A DNA stretch of 64,000 nucleotides from Rhodothermus marinus (GTDB lineage: Bacteria > Bacteroidota > Rhodothermia > Rhodothermales > Rhodothermaceae), in NCBI RefSeq assembly GCF_009936275.1, contig NZ_AP019797.1:2587890-2651889 (forward strand), given 5' to 3'. Under the pieces are notes generated by a model, which worked only from the letters and a program-made list of their open reading frames with translations, did no database searches and was not told the origin of the DNA. Of the stretch, positions 26,761 through 39,186 are shown in pieces (the first letter of the stretch is position 1; every line of letters starts with the position of its first letter). Both the position numbers and the translations under genes were made by a program.

Positions 26761-28152
26761 TTATTCGTGTTCGGGATTCTGCTGAAGCACGCCGTGCGAG
26801 ACGTCAATTTCACGCTGCGGGATGGGGAAGCACTGTTTGGGCCGGAATCCTTTCGCCTGCATGACGTCCATGGCCCGCCCGAAGCGGAGCAGATCGAACC
26901 AGCGGTGGTTTTCGAAAGCCAGCTCGACGCGACGTTCGTGCAGCAGCTTCTCTTCGAAGGTTCCGGGCGTATCCGGTCCGATAGGCGGAAGTCCGGCCCG
27001 CTGCCGTACCTGGTTGATCAGGGCGTAGGCCTCCGGGCTTTCACCCAGCGCTTCGGCAAGCATCAACAGCACATCCGCATAGCGAAAGACGATGAAGTTG
27101 TTTTCGGCGTCGAAGAGTGCAAAGGGCTGGCTGATGTACTTTTTGATGTACCGCGCCTGTTGTGTTTCGCCGTCGGCATCCACATAGCTGGTATCCATGG
27201 AAATCATGAAACGCAGATCTCCTTCCTCATACGCCTGCTGCATGTCGAGCGTCGGGCGGTTGCCTGTCTGTCCACTGGTTGCCGTACTCCAGGGAACGAA
27301 CTGATCCACGAACGGGCTGCCTTCTCCGAATCCACCCGCTTTGTACTGCACCTCGAAAATGGACTCGGGATTGTTTTCGTTTTCAGGTCCCCAGAGATCC
27401 GCATAATCAGGCACCAGCTGGTAGCCATAGTTGTCGATGATGCGGCGCAGCACGGTAGCGGCACGCCCCCGGTCGCCCACGATCAGATAGACCTTGGCCA
27501 GCAGCGTGGCGGCTGCTCCTTTCGTAGCACGCCCTTCCTGTCCCTGCGGATAGCGCACCGGCAACAGTTCTTCGGCGCGTGTCAGGTCTTGCATGAGCTG
27601 CGCATAGACCTCGCTGGCCGGCACCTGATTCACCGGCTGGTCGGGCGAGGTCGTTTCGTCGAGGATCAGGGGAATGTTGCAGAAGATCTGCGCCAGATAG
27701 TAATAAAAGAGCGAGCGCAGGAAGAGGGCCTCCCCTTCATACAGGGCCTTCAGATCGGCGGGCAGATCGGCCGCTGGCAGACGCGCCAGGATCACGTTGG
27801 CGCGGGCCACTCCCCGGTACGAATCGGCCCAGATCGCCAGCGCATAGTCGTTCGTGGGCAACTCATCGAACGTGTCGAGCGCGGCCAGCTGTGCGGCCAA
27901 CCCGGTCACGTCGTCGCCCGCATCCGTGTTGTCGGAGCGCATCTCGCCGGCGATCCAGTAGCCCATATTGAACGTTCCGCGCTGCTGCAGCGCATCGTAG
28001 ACCCCGAAGATCGCCTGCTGGAAATCCTCGGGCGTCTGGTAAAAGTCGGCCGCATTCTTCTGCGAGGGAGGCGCCAGCATCGTGAAATCCTCGCCGCAGG
28101 CGCTCAGGCCGCCGACCAGCAGTAACAGCGCAACAAAATGAATCGGTCGCAT
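26761..28152 (-). CDS. SusD/RagB-like outer-membrane glycan-binding lipoprotein
   Basis: A 463-residue lipoprotein that caps the SusC channel and binds the glycan. The signal peptide ends in the lipobox LSAC. The N-terminal TPR-like region (FYQTPEDFQQAIFGVYDAL, RANVILARL, FLRSLFYYYLAQIF) and the C-terminal motif LLHERRVELAFENHRWFDLLRFG are hallmarks of the SusD/RagB family. The start at 28152 is preferred over 28182 because it places a normal signal peptide at the N-terminus. It lies 29 bp after susC. Confidence 0.94.
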   Translation of the reverse strand: MRPIHFVALLLLVGGLSACGEDFTMLAPPSQKNAADFYQTPEDFQQAIFGVYDALQQRGTFNMGYWIAGEMRSDNTDAGDDVTGLAAQLAALDTFDELPTNDYALAIWADSYRGVARANVILARLPAADLPADLKALYEGEALFLRSLFYYYLAQIFCNIPLILDETTSPDQPVNQVPASEVYAQLMQDLTRAEELLPVRYPQGQEGRATKGAAATLLAKVYLIVGDRGRAATVLRRIIDNYGYQLVPDYADLWGPENENNPESIFEVQYKAGGFGEGSPFVDQFVPWSTATSGQTGNRPTLDMQQAYEEGDLRFMISMDTSYVDADGETQQARYIKKYISQPFALFDAENNFIVFRYADVLLMLAEALGESPEAYALINQVRQRAGLPPIGPDTPGTFEEKLLHERRVELAFENHRWFDLLRFGRAMDVMQAKGFRPKQCFPIPQREIDVSHGVLQQNPEHE

Positions 28153-28181
28153 GATTCCTACAGGTTTAATGGCAAGCAGCA

Positions 28182-31100
28182 TTAGAAAGTCAGGCTGACT
28201 CCCAGCGTGTAGGTTCGGGCCAGCGGATAGGTACCGTAGTCCAGACCAGGCGTCAACGCACTCTCGGCCCGCATGCTCACCTCCGGGTTGAAGCCCAGAT
28301 AGTTGGTCCAGGTGAACAGGTTGGTGGCGCTCAGATAAATGCGGGCCTGTGAAAGGTGACGTCCCAGCAACCGCTCCGGCAGCGTGTAGCCCAGCGTCAC
28401 GCTACGCAGCCGCACGTACGAGCCGTCCTCGACCTGGAAAGTGGAGGGGCGGTTGTTGTTGCCATGCAAATCGCTCTGCCGATCGGCACGCGGCACTTTG
28501 CCATTGCCGGGATTTTCTGGCGAACGCCACCGCTCGTTAAAGATGGCATAGCTGTTGAAATTGGCCTCGCCATTTTTCAGGTGGCGGCTGGTCAGGTTGA
28601 GAATCTCGTTGCCCTGCACGCCCTGGATAAAAATGGCCAGGTCGAAGTTTTTGTACCCGAACCGGTTGGTGATGCCAAAGGTATAGTCGGGGAAGTAGCT
28701 TCCGATGACGGTGCGATCGTCGTTGTCCACGTCGCCATCCCCATCGATGTCCTTGAAGCGAAAGTCACCGGGGCCCGGGTTGGGTGCCAGCCTATCGACC
28801 GGGGCCTGCGCAATTTCCTCTTCTGACTGATAGATGCCCTCCACCACGAAACCATAATAGCTACCGATCGGCGCCCCTACCTGGGTGACGTAGCGCAATC
28901 CGGCAATGTTGAGCGTATAGATAGGCGCATCATCTGGCCCCAGCGCCAGCACTTTGTTACGGTTCACGCTGAGATTGAAGTCGGTCTCCCAGGTGAACGC
29001 CCCCACCAGATTCCGGGACGTGAGGGAAAATTCGAAGCCCCGATTCCGAACCTTGCCGATATTCGTCAGGGCCGACTCGTACCCCAGCGCCGTCGGCACG
29101 TTGACGTAGAGCAGCAGGTCTTCGGTGATGCTGTTGTAGAACTCCGCCGTGAAGTAGATCCGATCGGCCAGCAGCCCTACATCCAGGCCGAGGTTGAACT
29201 GGCGGGTAGTTTCCCAGGTCAGGTTTTCGTCACCCAGCGTGGCCGGGGCCGCCCCCAGCACCACCTGATTGCCTACCACGTAGTTGGCCTGGTCCAGCAG
29301 GCTGATCGACGCATAGTTGGGAATCTGGAAGTTGCCCGTCACCCCGTAGCTGGTCCGCAACTTCAGTTCGCTCAAAAATCCGCGCACCGGCTGCATGAAA
29401 GGCTCTTCCTGGATGCGCCAGCCTACCGACACGGACGGAAACACACCGGTCTGGCGATTCCGGCCGAAGCGGGAAGACCGATCCGAGCGAATCGAAGCCG
29501 TCAGCAGATAGCGGTCGCGATAGCTGTAGCTGAGGCGCGCCAGCATCGACACCAGCGACCAGGCCTCCTGTACGCCGCTTCCTCCCGTGACCTGCCCGCC
29601 GCTGATGGTTTTCACCTTGTCGTCCGGGAAGTTACGGGCTTCCACCTGCGACAGGTCGATCGTCTCCTTCTGGGCCGTGTAGCCGGCCACTGCCGACAGA
29701 TAGTGCGCGTCGTTCAGGCTCACCTCGTACGAAAGCGTGTGCTCGATGAGCCAGTTCAAGCTCTGTGAAGCGTTGGCCTGACCAAAGGGTTCGCCCGTGC
29801 GCGCCGTGCGGTAGAGCAGCGAGTTGGCCCGGTAAAACGTTCGTTGATAATTGTTCAGATCAACCCCGAGATTCACGCGATAGACCAGTCCCGGACGCAG
29901 CGTGTAGTCAGCGCTCAGCGTCCCGAAAGTCCGATGGTTGTCCAGCACGTCCGTTACCGCCGCAATGATGGCCAGCGGATTGCTGGCAGATGTCGTGCCT
30001 CCACCCAGATACGACTGATTGTCCAGCTGATTGATGGAGCCATCCTCGTTGTATGGCTTGATGACGGGCGAATGCACCATGGCGGAATAGATAATGCCGG
30101 GGGGCCGGGCAAAGTACGGCGCATTGGCCGGCAGGCGATTGGTGCGCGTGAAGGCGGTATTGAGATTCAGATTGAGATGCAAGCGCTCGTGCGGATCGGC
30201 GTCGAGGTTGACGCGCAGGCTGTAGCGGGTCAGGTCGTTGGTGCCGTCGATCAGGCCTTCCTGCATCAGATAGCTACCCGCCACATAATAGCCCAGCTTA
30301 TCCACCCCACCCGAGACCGAAAGATGCTGGCTGACGGTCGGGGCCGTGCGAAAGATCAGATCCAGCCAGTCTGTATCCGTGCCGTCCCAGTTCACGTACT
30401 TTTCCGGAATCAACACGAAGTCGTCGTTGGGTCGGCCTTCATTGGTCCGCGGATTGGGCGGGTCCTGACCGTATTTTTCGCGATAATTGTTATTGCGCGC
30501 ATCGATCGTGTATTCGATCAGTTCGCGTGCATTCATCAGATCGGGTTTGCGCGCGACCTCCTGGAGCCCGACGTAGCCATTGTAGCGCACCTGAATGCTT
30601 CCATCACGCTGACCCTTCCGCGTTGTGATCAGAATGACGCCATTGGCTCCCCGCGAACCGTAAATCGCCGCCGCTGACGCATCCTTGAGCACTTCGACCG
30701 AAGCAATGTCGTCCGGATTCAGGCCAGCCAGTGGATTGATGGGGGGTGGCTGATAGAGTTCGTCGCGCAGCGCGATCGATCCCTGCAGGGCGGGATTGCT
30801 CGAGACCGGAAAACCATCGATCACGTAAAGCGGATCGTTGCCGGCCGTAATGGATCGCGTCCCACGGATGCGAACGGTCGGAGCGGCGCCGGGCTCTCCA
30901 CTGGTTTCCTGAATCTGCACCCCCGGCAGGCGTCCCAGAATCGCATTCTCAAAGCTGAACGTCGGGAGCTCGGCCACCTCCTCCATCTGGAGCGAAGTAA
31001 CCGAACCGGTCACACGCACACGTTGCTGGGTGCCATAGCCGATCACGACAATTTCTTCCAGTTCCTCCACCGCCGGAAGAAGCCGCACATCGATACGCGT

Positions 31101-31703
31101 CCGTCCGTCGATGGGTACTTCCGCGCTCCGGTAACCCACGAACGAAAAGACCAGCGTGTCTTCAGGCGAAGGCGCTTCCAGTGCATAGTAGCCGTCCAGA
31201 TCGGTCGTCGTCCCGATCATGGTTCCCTTGACCACCACGTTGACGCCGGGAAGCGGGTCGTCCGTTTCCGCATCGAGCACCTGCCCCTGCACGGTGTGCT
31301 GAGGAGCCGGCGCCTTTTCCGGAGCCCGGGGCGTCGGAACCAGCACCAGTTGTCCGCTGGGCGAAGCCCACACCGTCAGGTTCGTCCCGACCAGCAGGCT
31401 GTCCAGCGCCACCTCCAGCGGTACCGCCTGCAGCGAAACCCGGACCTGACGATCCGGCACCTGTGCCGAATCGTAAGTCAGACGCCCGCCCACCTGCGCC
31501 ACCAGACGCGCCAGCGCCTGCCGCAGCGACAGACTCTGTGCCTCGAGCGAAACCAGCCGCTCGTTGATTTTCTCGACGCTGTCACTGTACGCGTACCAGT
31601 GCAGCGGCGCGAAATGCCTCACCGGCTGCGGACGCTCGGCCGCTACCGTAGTCTGAACGGCCAGCACGCCGATCAAAAACAGACCTCGTAGCATCTCCTT
31701 CAT
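28182..31703 (-). CDS. SusC/RagA-like TonB-dependent transporter with STN signalling domain
   Basis: A 1173-residue outer-membrane receptor. Domain order: signal peptide (1-22); an STN domain at about 50-120 (LSLRQALARLVAQVGGRLTY, VPLEVALDSLL) that talks to FecR; a carboxypeptidase-like beta sandwich (about 135-210, GQVLDAETDDPLPGVNVVVKG); the TonB box region EEIVVIGYGTQ; the plug (LPGVQIQETSGEPG, VEVLKDASAAAIYGSRGANG, ILITTRKG); then the beta barrel ending in an aromatic residue. The STN domain means that ligand binding can signal through FecR to the ECF sigma. It lies 3 bp after fecR. Confidence 0.95.
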   Translation of the reverse strand: MKEMLRGLFLIGVLAVQTTVAAERPQPVRHFAPLHWYAYSDSVEKINERLVSLEAQSLSLRQALARLVAQVGGRLTYDSAQVPDRQVRVSLQAVPLEVALDSLLVGTNLTVWASPSGQLVLVPTPRAPEKAPAPQHTVQGQVLDAETDDPLPGVNVVVKGTMIGTTTDLDGYYALEAPSPEDTLVFSFVGYRSAEVPIDGRTRIDVRLLPAVEELEEIVVIGYGTQQRVRVTGSVTSLQMEEVAELPTFSFENAILGRLPGVQIQETSGEPGAAPTVRIRGTRSITAGNDPLYVIDGFPVSSNPALQGSIALRDELYQPPPINPLAGLNPDDIASVEVLKDASAAAIYGSRGANGVILITTRKGQRDGSIQVRYNGYVGLQEVARKPDLMNARELIEYTIDARNNNYREKYGQDPPNPRTNEGRPNDDFVLIPEKYVNWDGTDTDWLDLIFRTAPTVSQHLSVSGGVDKLGYYVAGSYLMQEGLIDGTNDLTRYSLRVNLDADPHERLHLNLNLNTAFTRTNRLPANAPYFARPPGIIYSAMVHSPVIKPYNEDGSINQLDNQSYLGGGTTSASNPLAIIAAVTDVLDNHRTFGTLSADYTLRPGLVYRVNLGVDLNNYQRTFYRANSLLYRTARTGEPFGQANASQSLNWLIEHTLSYEVSLNDAHYLSAVAGYTAQKETIDLSQVEARNFPDDKVKTISGGQVTGGSGVQEAWSLVSMLARLSYSYRDRYLLTASIRSDRSSRFGRNRQTGVFPSVSVGWRIQEEPFMQPVRGFLSELKLRTSYGVTGNFQIPNYASISLLDQANYVVGNQVVLGAAPATLGDENLTWETTRQFNLGLDVGLLADRIYFTAEFYNSITEDLLLYVNVPTALGYESALTNIGKVRNRGFEFSLTSRNLVGAFTWETDFNLSVNRNKVLALGPDDAPIYTLNIAGLRYVTQVGAPIGSYYGFVVEGIYQSEEEIAQAPVDRLAPNPGPGDFRFKDIDGDGDVDNDDRTVIGSYFPDYTFGITNRFGYKNFDLAIFIQGVQGNEILNLTSRHLKNGEANFNSYAIFNERWRSPENPGNGKVPRADRQSDLHGNNNRPSTFQVEDGSYVRLRSVTLGYTLPERLLGRHLSQARIYLSATNLFTWTNYLGFNPEVSMRAESALTPGLDYGTYPLARTYTLGVSLTF

Positions 31704-31706
31704 GGT

Positions 31707-32726
31707 TTACTCTGGTTGGGTCGGTTGAAAGATGATCGAATCTCCCCGGGCAAGTGGCCGCAGGTGAAGCGCCAGCCCTATTGCCTCGGCTATTTCCGCA
31801 ATGGGTTGCCTGAGCTGAAAACTCGCGGTTAGATGGGCCTGTCGATGCGTGGGCGGAAAAACGAAGTGTACGCCGAACCAGCGTAATAGCTGGCGCTGCA
31901 CCTCCTCGAGCGAGGCCGTCTGAAACACCAGCGTCCCCTGCATCCAGGAGAAATACGCGCGCAAATCCTGGTCGGACAGACGAAGAACCCGCAGCCGCGA
32001 TTGCTGCGCATCGTATCGCCCAAGCATACCCGCCGCAACCACCAGTGAGTCGGCCCTTGCAGCCGCCTGCATCGCTACCAATCCTTCCTCGACCACTACC
32101 TGCACCAACGCCTCCGGATGATCGGCGCGGACCAGAAATCGGGTGCCAATATCCCGAATGGTTACCGGCCCGGCCAGCAGACACACGCCGGACGCCTCGG
32201 CCACTTCCACGTAAACTTCCCCCCGCACCCTCAACGTGCGATGCTGCATATACGGTTGTTGCACATCTACCTGACTTTCGGGCGCCATCCAGATCCGCGT
32301 GCCGTCCGCCAGCCGCAGAATCTTCTGCTCGCCGGTGGTCGTCCGCCACGAATCCCAGGTAACCACTTCGGCGACCCGGGACGGCGCGGGCGAGGTCATC
32401 CGCCAGAGCAACACCCCCAGCGGAATCAGCAACAGCACCAGGACCAGCGCAACACGCACTCCATAAGGAAGCTTGCGACGCCGCGACCTGCGTGGTGGCC
32501 GCCCCGTCCCTGCTGCACGCACCTGACGTGCGACTTGCAGCCAGGCAGCTTCGGCATCCCAGGCCCCTGGCCGAGCAGGCGGCGTCCGCCAGATCACCTC
32601 CAGACGCTTCAGCAGGGCACGATGCGCAGGGTCGGCCGCACACCAGGCCTCCACACGCGCGCGCTCTTCTGGCGTAGTCGTTCCCTCCAGGTAACGGGCC
32701 AGCAGTGTCCAGTCAGGCTGTTGCAT
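31707..32726 (-). CDS. FecR-type anti-sigma factor/transmembrane signal sensor
   Basis: A 339-residue inner-membrane regulator. The cytoplasmic N-terminal domain (LLARYLEGTTTPEERARVEAW, about 5-60) binds the sigma. One transmembrane helix spans about 105-125 (VALVLVLLLIPLGVLLW). The periplasmic FecR beta domain follows (LADGTRIWMAPESQV, LRVRGEVYVEVA, FLVRADHPEA). The C-terminal 70 residues contain an STN-like fold (LEEVQRQLLRWFGVHFVF). The ATG at 32726 is preferred to a TTG at 32747. No sigma gene is next to it, which is unusual; the only ECF gene in the locus is at the other end (19112-19648). Confidence 0.93.
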   Translation of the reverse strand: MQQPDWTLLARYLEGTTTPEERARVEAWCAADPAHRALLKRLEVIWRTPPARPGAWDAEAAWLQVARQVRAAGTGRPPRRSRRRKLPYGVRVALVLVLLLIPLGVLLWRMTSPAPSRVAEVVTWDSWRTTTGEQKILRLADGTRIWMAPESQVDVQQPYMQHRTLRVRGEVYVEVAEASGVCLLAGPVTIRDIGTRFLVRADHPEALVQVVVEEGLVAMQAAARADSLVVAAGMLGRYDAQQSRLRVLRLSDQDLRAYFSWMQGTLVFQTASLEEVQRQLLRWFGVHFVFPPTHRQAHLTASFQLRQPIAEIAEAIGLALHLRPLARGDSIIFQPTQPE

Positions 32727-32794
32727 AAAAATCCAAGCTTTCAACAATTCTATATGGAATACAGATGAACCTGCGCCTACCCTGACAGCCGTTC

Positions 32795-32827
32795 AAAAAA
32801 AAGCAGGCCCCCGCCCGGGGACCTGCT
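32795..32827 (-). terminator. Rho-independent terminator after acnA
   Basis: On the minus strand AGCAGG and CCTGCT plus a CCCC/GGGG inner stem, with one bulged base, are followed by a run of seven or eight T residues. It separates acnA from the fecR operon, leaving about 70 bases for the fecR promoter. Confidence 0.85.
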
Positions 32828-32856
32828 TTTCTAATCCGGATAATTCGCGCGGCGGA

Positions 32857-35604
<2,748 letters not shown>

Positions 35605-35869
35605 GTGACCCTCGCCAATTGATTCCGTTGCCTGTTACAGTTATGACCGGCCTTCGCCACCACCCCACCCACGCCGGTCTGAAGGGAGAAAATGTACGGT
35701 GGAGGCCAGCTTTTTGTTTTCAGAAAGCCGAAACGTCACCGGGCAAGGCCGTGAAAAACCTGTAAACGAACGCATTAAAGCCGGCAAATCCGGACGGTAG
35801 TTTGCCAGCTTATGGAACAGCAAGACAGAAACGCTCGTTGATTGGACCGCTTGCGCACGCAGGCAACGT

Positions 35870-35945
35870 GGGGACATAGCTCAGTTGGTAGAGCGCTGCG
35901 ATCGCACCGCAGAGGTCAGGGGTTCGAATCCCCTTGTCTCCACCA
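35870..35945 (+). tRNA. tRNA-Ala (anticodon CGC)
   Basis: A 76-nt cloverleaf with encoded CCA. The acceptor GGGGACA pairs with TGTCTCC and contains the G3:U70 wobble, the alanine identity element. The anticodon stem CTGCG/CGCAG encloses ATCGCAC with anticodon CGC. The T loop is TTCGAAT. The discriminator is A. Confidence 0.95.
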
Positions 35946-35953
35946 GAGATTAG

Positions 35954-35993
35954 CCGCAAGCCTTTAATTTGAGGGGCTTGTGGTTATTTTTTT
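35954..35993 (+). terminator. Terminator after tRNA-Ala
   Basis: The arms CCGCAAGCC and GGCTTGTGG pair (one G-T) around a short AT-rich loop and are followed by TTATTTTTTT, a good rho-independent terminator on the plus strand. Confidence 0.8.
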
Positions 35994-36098
35994 ACGAGCC
36001 CTGTCCATCGCTCCGTCCCGGATGTCGGCTTTCTCCGCCGAGATCCCTTCGCCTGATGCACAGGTGATCTGGGGGGCTGTCGCCGCTTAACTGAAGCG

Positions 36099-38120
36099 TC
36101 AAGCCAGAAAGCGCACCACTTCGTCGAGGGTCTGCACGCGGCGGGCCGGCGGCAATGCGTCAAGGATCCAGCGGCCATAGTACTTGGTCTGAAGCCGGCC
36201 GTCCAGCAGCGCCACCACGCCCCGATCGGTGCGTGTGCGGATCAGTCGCCCGAAGCCCTGCTTGAGCGTCAGCAGCGCCTGGGGAAGTGCCTCCAGCTCG
36301 AACCAGTCGTCGCCCGCCTGTTCGTAGCGGGCCTGCCAGTAGGGATCTTCTCGCCCCGGAAACGGCAACCGATCGATGACCACCAGCGAGAGCGCTTCGC
36401 CGGGCACATCGACCCCCTCCCAGAAGGCGCGCGTGGCCACCAGCACCGAGGCCTGCGCTTTGAGCTGGCGCACCAGTCGGGCACGCGGCGCACTCCCCTG
36501 CACCAGTACCGGATAGCCGCAGTCCTGCAGCGCTTCGGCCAGGCGCTCCATCATGCGAAGGCTGGTGGTCAGCACCAGCGCCCGTCCCCGCGAGGCAGCC
36601 ACCAGCGCCTGCACTTCGCCGATGAGCGCCTCTTCGTAAGCCTGCTGCGTTCGGGCGTCTCGAATCCGCGTGGGATCCAGCCGGATCGGATCGGGTGGCA
36701 GGTACAGCAACGCCTGCCGTCGGTAGTCGAACGGCGCCGGCACGATCAGCTCCAGACCTTCTTCCGGAAAGCCGGTGCGGCGTCGGAAGTAGGCGAACGG
36801 TCCGTCGGACGCCTCGCCCGCCGCCGCGCGTCGACGGAGCGGCCGCGCCAGCGTGGTCAGCGTGGCACTCGTACAGACGACCGTGGGAAACGCCTCGAAC
36901 AGCACCTGCTGAAGCGTGCCGCCGGCATCCAGCGGCTGGCAGATCACGACCGGCTGGCGGCGCTCGCGCTGCACGTAGAGCACGTGCTCGGCCGCCTGCG
37001 CACGCCAGCGTTCGGTGATCACACCGGCATCGGCCGCCAGCCGCTGCAACCCGCGCAGCACCGCCTCGTACCGAGCTTGCAACTCCTGCTGCGTGCTTCC
37101 GCCGAAGCGCTGGAGCTGCAGGCGCATCATCTGTCCAACGAGGTCCTCCAGCACGCCGGCCCGGTCACGCAGGTTCAGCAGCACCACACTCAGCGCTTCG
37201 GTCAGCGGCGCGGCCGGACGTCCCGTCAGCGCCGCGTCGGCCTGGCGCTTCAGCTCGTCGGCCACCAGACCCAGCGCTTCCAGTTCGGCCCGCGTGCGGT
37301 GATCGATCCCGGGCAGCCGAAGCGCCTGCCGCCGCAGGCGCTCCACCCGATAGGGCGAGATGTAAACGCTCAACGCCCCCAGCGCCATTTCCTCGAGCCG
37401 ATGCGCCTCGTCGATCACCAGCACTTCCGCCTCAGGTAGCAGGTAGAGCGCCCCGCCGCTTCGCGCCCGCAGCATCAGGTCCTGCAACAATAGCGCATGG
37501 TTGACCACCACCACGTCGGCCCGCTCGGCCCGGCGTCGGGCTTCCATCAGAAAACAGGCATCGTAGAACGGACACTGTCGGCCGCCGCAGCCGTCCGCGT
37601 CCATGGTGACCAGCTCCCGCAACGCGGGCGTCACACGCCCCGGAAATTGCTCCAGATCGCCATCGGTATCCGAGCGGCGCGCCCATTCCAGCAGACGCCG
37701 AAACGCCTCGGCTTCGTCGCGCGTCTCGAAAACCGGTCGCTCCTCCTGGGTGCCGGCCTCCATTTTCAGCCGGCACAGATAGTTCTGTCGTCCCTTGAGC
37801 AGGGCCCAGGAGACCGGCCGATCCAGCAGCCCACCCAGCAGCGGCAGATCTTTGTGGACGAGCTGTTCCTGAAGGGCCTTCGTGCTGGTGGAAACGAGCA
37901 CCCGCGCCTCCGCGCAGAGCGCCGGAATCAGGTAGCCGAACGTCTTCCCCGTGCCGGTTCCGGCCTCGATTACGGCGGGCAGCCCCTCGGCGATCGCCCG
38001 GACGACCGTCTCGGCCATCTGGCGCTGGCCGGGCCGCGGTTCAAAACCGGGTTGCTGCTCCAGACGGGCCAGCAACTCCCGTACGCGCCCCCACAGCGCT
38101 CGGAGTGAAAGGCTCTCCAC
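36099..38120 (-). CDS. DinG/YoaA-family ATP-dependent helicase
   Basis: A 673-residue superfamily 2 Fe-S helicase, likely 5'-3' and acting in DNA repair, R-loop removal or replication-fork rescue. Motif I is EAGTGTGKT (about 53-61), motif Ia VSTSTKALQEQL, and the iron-sulfur cysteines are in NYLCRLK, CGGRQC and DACFLMEA (about 113-205). The DEAH box VIDEAHRLEE and later QGFGRLIRTRTDRG (motif VI) complete the set. It is monocistronic, between the two tRNA genes. Whether it is the functional equivalent of DinG or YoaA cannot be told from sequence. Confidence 0.93.
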   Translation of the reverse strand: MESLSLRALWGRVRELLARLEQQPGFEPRPGQRQMAETVVRAIAEGLPAVIEAGTGTGKTFGYLIPALCAEARVLVSTSTKALQEQLVHKDLPLLGGLLDRPVSWALLKGRQNYLCRLKMEAGTQEERPVFETRDEAEAFRRLLEWARRSDTDGDLEQFPGRVTPALRELVTMDADGCGGRQCPFYDACFLMEARRRAERADVVVVNHALLLQDLMLRARSGGALYLLPEAEVLVIDEAHRLEEMALGALSVYISPYRVERLRRQALRLPGIDHRTRAELEALGLVADELKRQADAALTGRPAAPLTEALSVVLLNLRDRAGVLEDLVGQMMRLQLQRFGGSTQQELQARYEAVLRGLQRLAADAGVITERWRAQAAEHVLYVQRERRQPVVICQPLDAGGTLQQVLFEAFPTVVCTSATLTTLARPLRRRAAAGEASDGPFAYFRRRTGFPEEGLELIVPAPFDYRRQALLYLPPDPIRLDPTRIRDARTQQAYEEALIGEVQALVAASRGRALVLTTSLRMMERLAEALQDCGYPVLVQGSAPRARLVRQLKAQASVLVATRAFWEGVDVPGEALSLVVIDRLPFPGREDPYWQARYEQAGDDWFELEALPQALLTLKQGFGRLIRTRTDRGVVALLDGRLQTKYYGRWILDALPPARRVQTLDEVVRFLA

Positions 38121-38143
38121 GCAGGCTCACTGGTTTCTAACAG

Positions 38144-38171
38144 AAAAGCCCGCACCGTGGAAGGTGCGGGC
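38144..38171 (-). terminator. Terminator after tRNA-Arg
   Basis: On the minus strand GCCCGCACC and GGTGCGGGC form a perfect 9-bp stem with a short loop, followed by TTTT. It lies just past the tRNA-Arg 3' end. Confidence 0.8.
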
Positions 38172-38175
38172 CAGG

Positions 38176-38252
<77 letters not shown>

Positions 38253-38322
38253 GCTTACTGCGGCTGGCTAAGATAAGGATGCGTCGTTTCGGACGCAAGC
38301 GCCAACCTTGGAAAGCATCCGC

Positions 38323-39180
38323 TTATACGCCGGCCGTTTTTTCGGGTTCTTCGGCGCCGATGGGAAATCCTTTGAAGGATTCCAGAAAATAGAAGTGGTG
38401 CGTGGGGCCGTGGCCGCCGCCGATGGGCAATGCATGGCGGATCGTCTCGGTCACGTACTGCTTGGCGCGACGCACGGCCTCGACCAGCGAAAATCCCCGC
38501 GCCAGGTTGGCGGCGATGGCCGAAGCGTAGGTGCAGCCGGTACCGTGCGTGTGCGGCGTGTCGATCCGGGGCGCGCGGAATTCCTCGAAGCGCTCGCCGT
38601 CGAAAAGCACATCGACCGCCACGGCCTCACGGCTCAGGTGCCCGCCCTTCACCAGCACGGCCTGCGGCCCCATGGCTTTGATGCGCCGGGCCGCCTCGTA
38701 GAGATCTTCGACCGTTTCGATCTTCAGGCCGGTCAGATGAGCGGCCTCGTGCGCATTGGGCGTCACCAGCGTGGCGAGCGGCAACAGCGCCTCGCGCAAC
38801 GTGGCAACGGCGTCGGGCTTCAGCAGCGGATAGCCACTTTTGGAAATCATCACCGGATCGACCACGAGCGGTCGCATCTGCCATTGTTCGGCCTTACGCG
38901 CCACCAGTTCGATGATGGCCGCCGACGAAAGCATGCCCGTCTTGACGGCCGCAACCGGCAGGTCTTCAAAGACCGCGTCGATCTGCGCTTCGATCAACTC
39001 CAGCGGTAGCTCGAAGGCGGCCGTCACGACCCGCGTGTTCTGCGCCGTCACGGCCGTGATGACCGAGGCGGCAAAAACGCCGTTGGCCTGCATCGCCTTG
39101 ATGTCGGCCTGGATGCCGGCGCCCCCGCCCGAGTCGCTTCCGGCGATCGTCAGCGCCACCGGTGGAATTTGTCGGTTCAT
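38323..39180 (-). CDS. thiD: Hydroxymethylpyrimidine/phosphomethylpyrimidine kinase ThiD
   Basis: ThiD phosphorylates the pyrimidine half of thiamine twice. The 285-residue ribokinase-fold protein has [20 protein letters not shown] at the N-terminus, [34 protein letters not shown] and the C-terminal anion-hole motif [16 protein letters not shown]. It is the last gene of the thiamine operon, 6 bp after thiE. Confidence 0.95.
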   Translation of the reverse strand: MNRQIPPVALTIAGSDSGGGAGIQADIKAMQANGVFAASVITAVTAQNTRVVTAAFELPLELIEAQIDAVFEDLPVAAVKTGMLSSAAIIELVARKAEQWQMRPLVVDPVMISKSGYPLLKPDAVATLREALLPLATLVTPNAHEAAHLTGLKIETVEDLYEAARRIKAMGPQAVLVKGGHLSREAVAVDVLFDGERFEEFRAPRIDTPHTHGTGCTYASAIAANLARGFSLVEAVRRAKQYVTETIRHALPIGGGHGPTHHFYFLESFKGFPIGAEEPEKTAGV

Positions 39181-39186
39181 GGCCGT

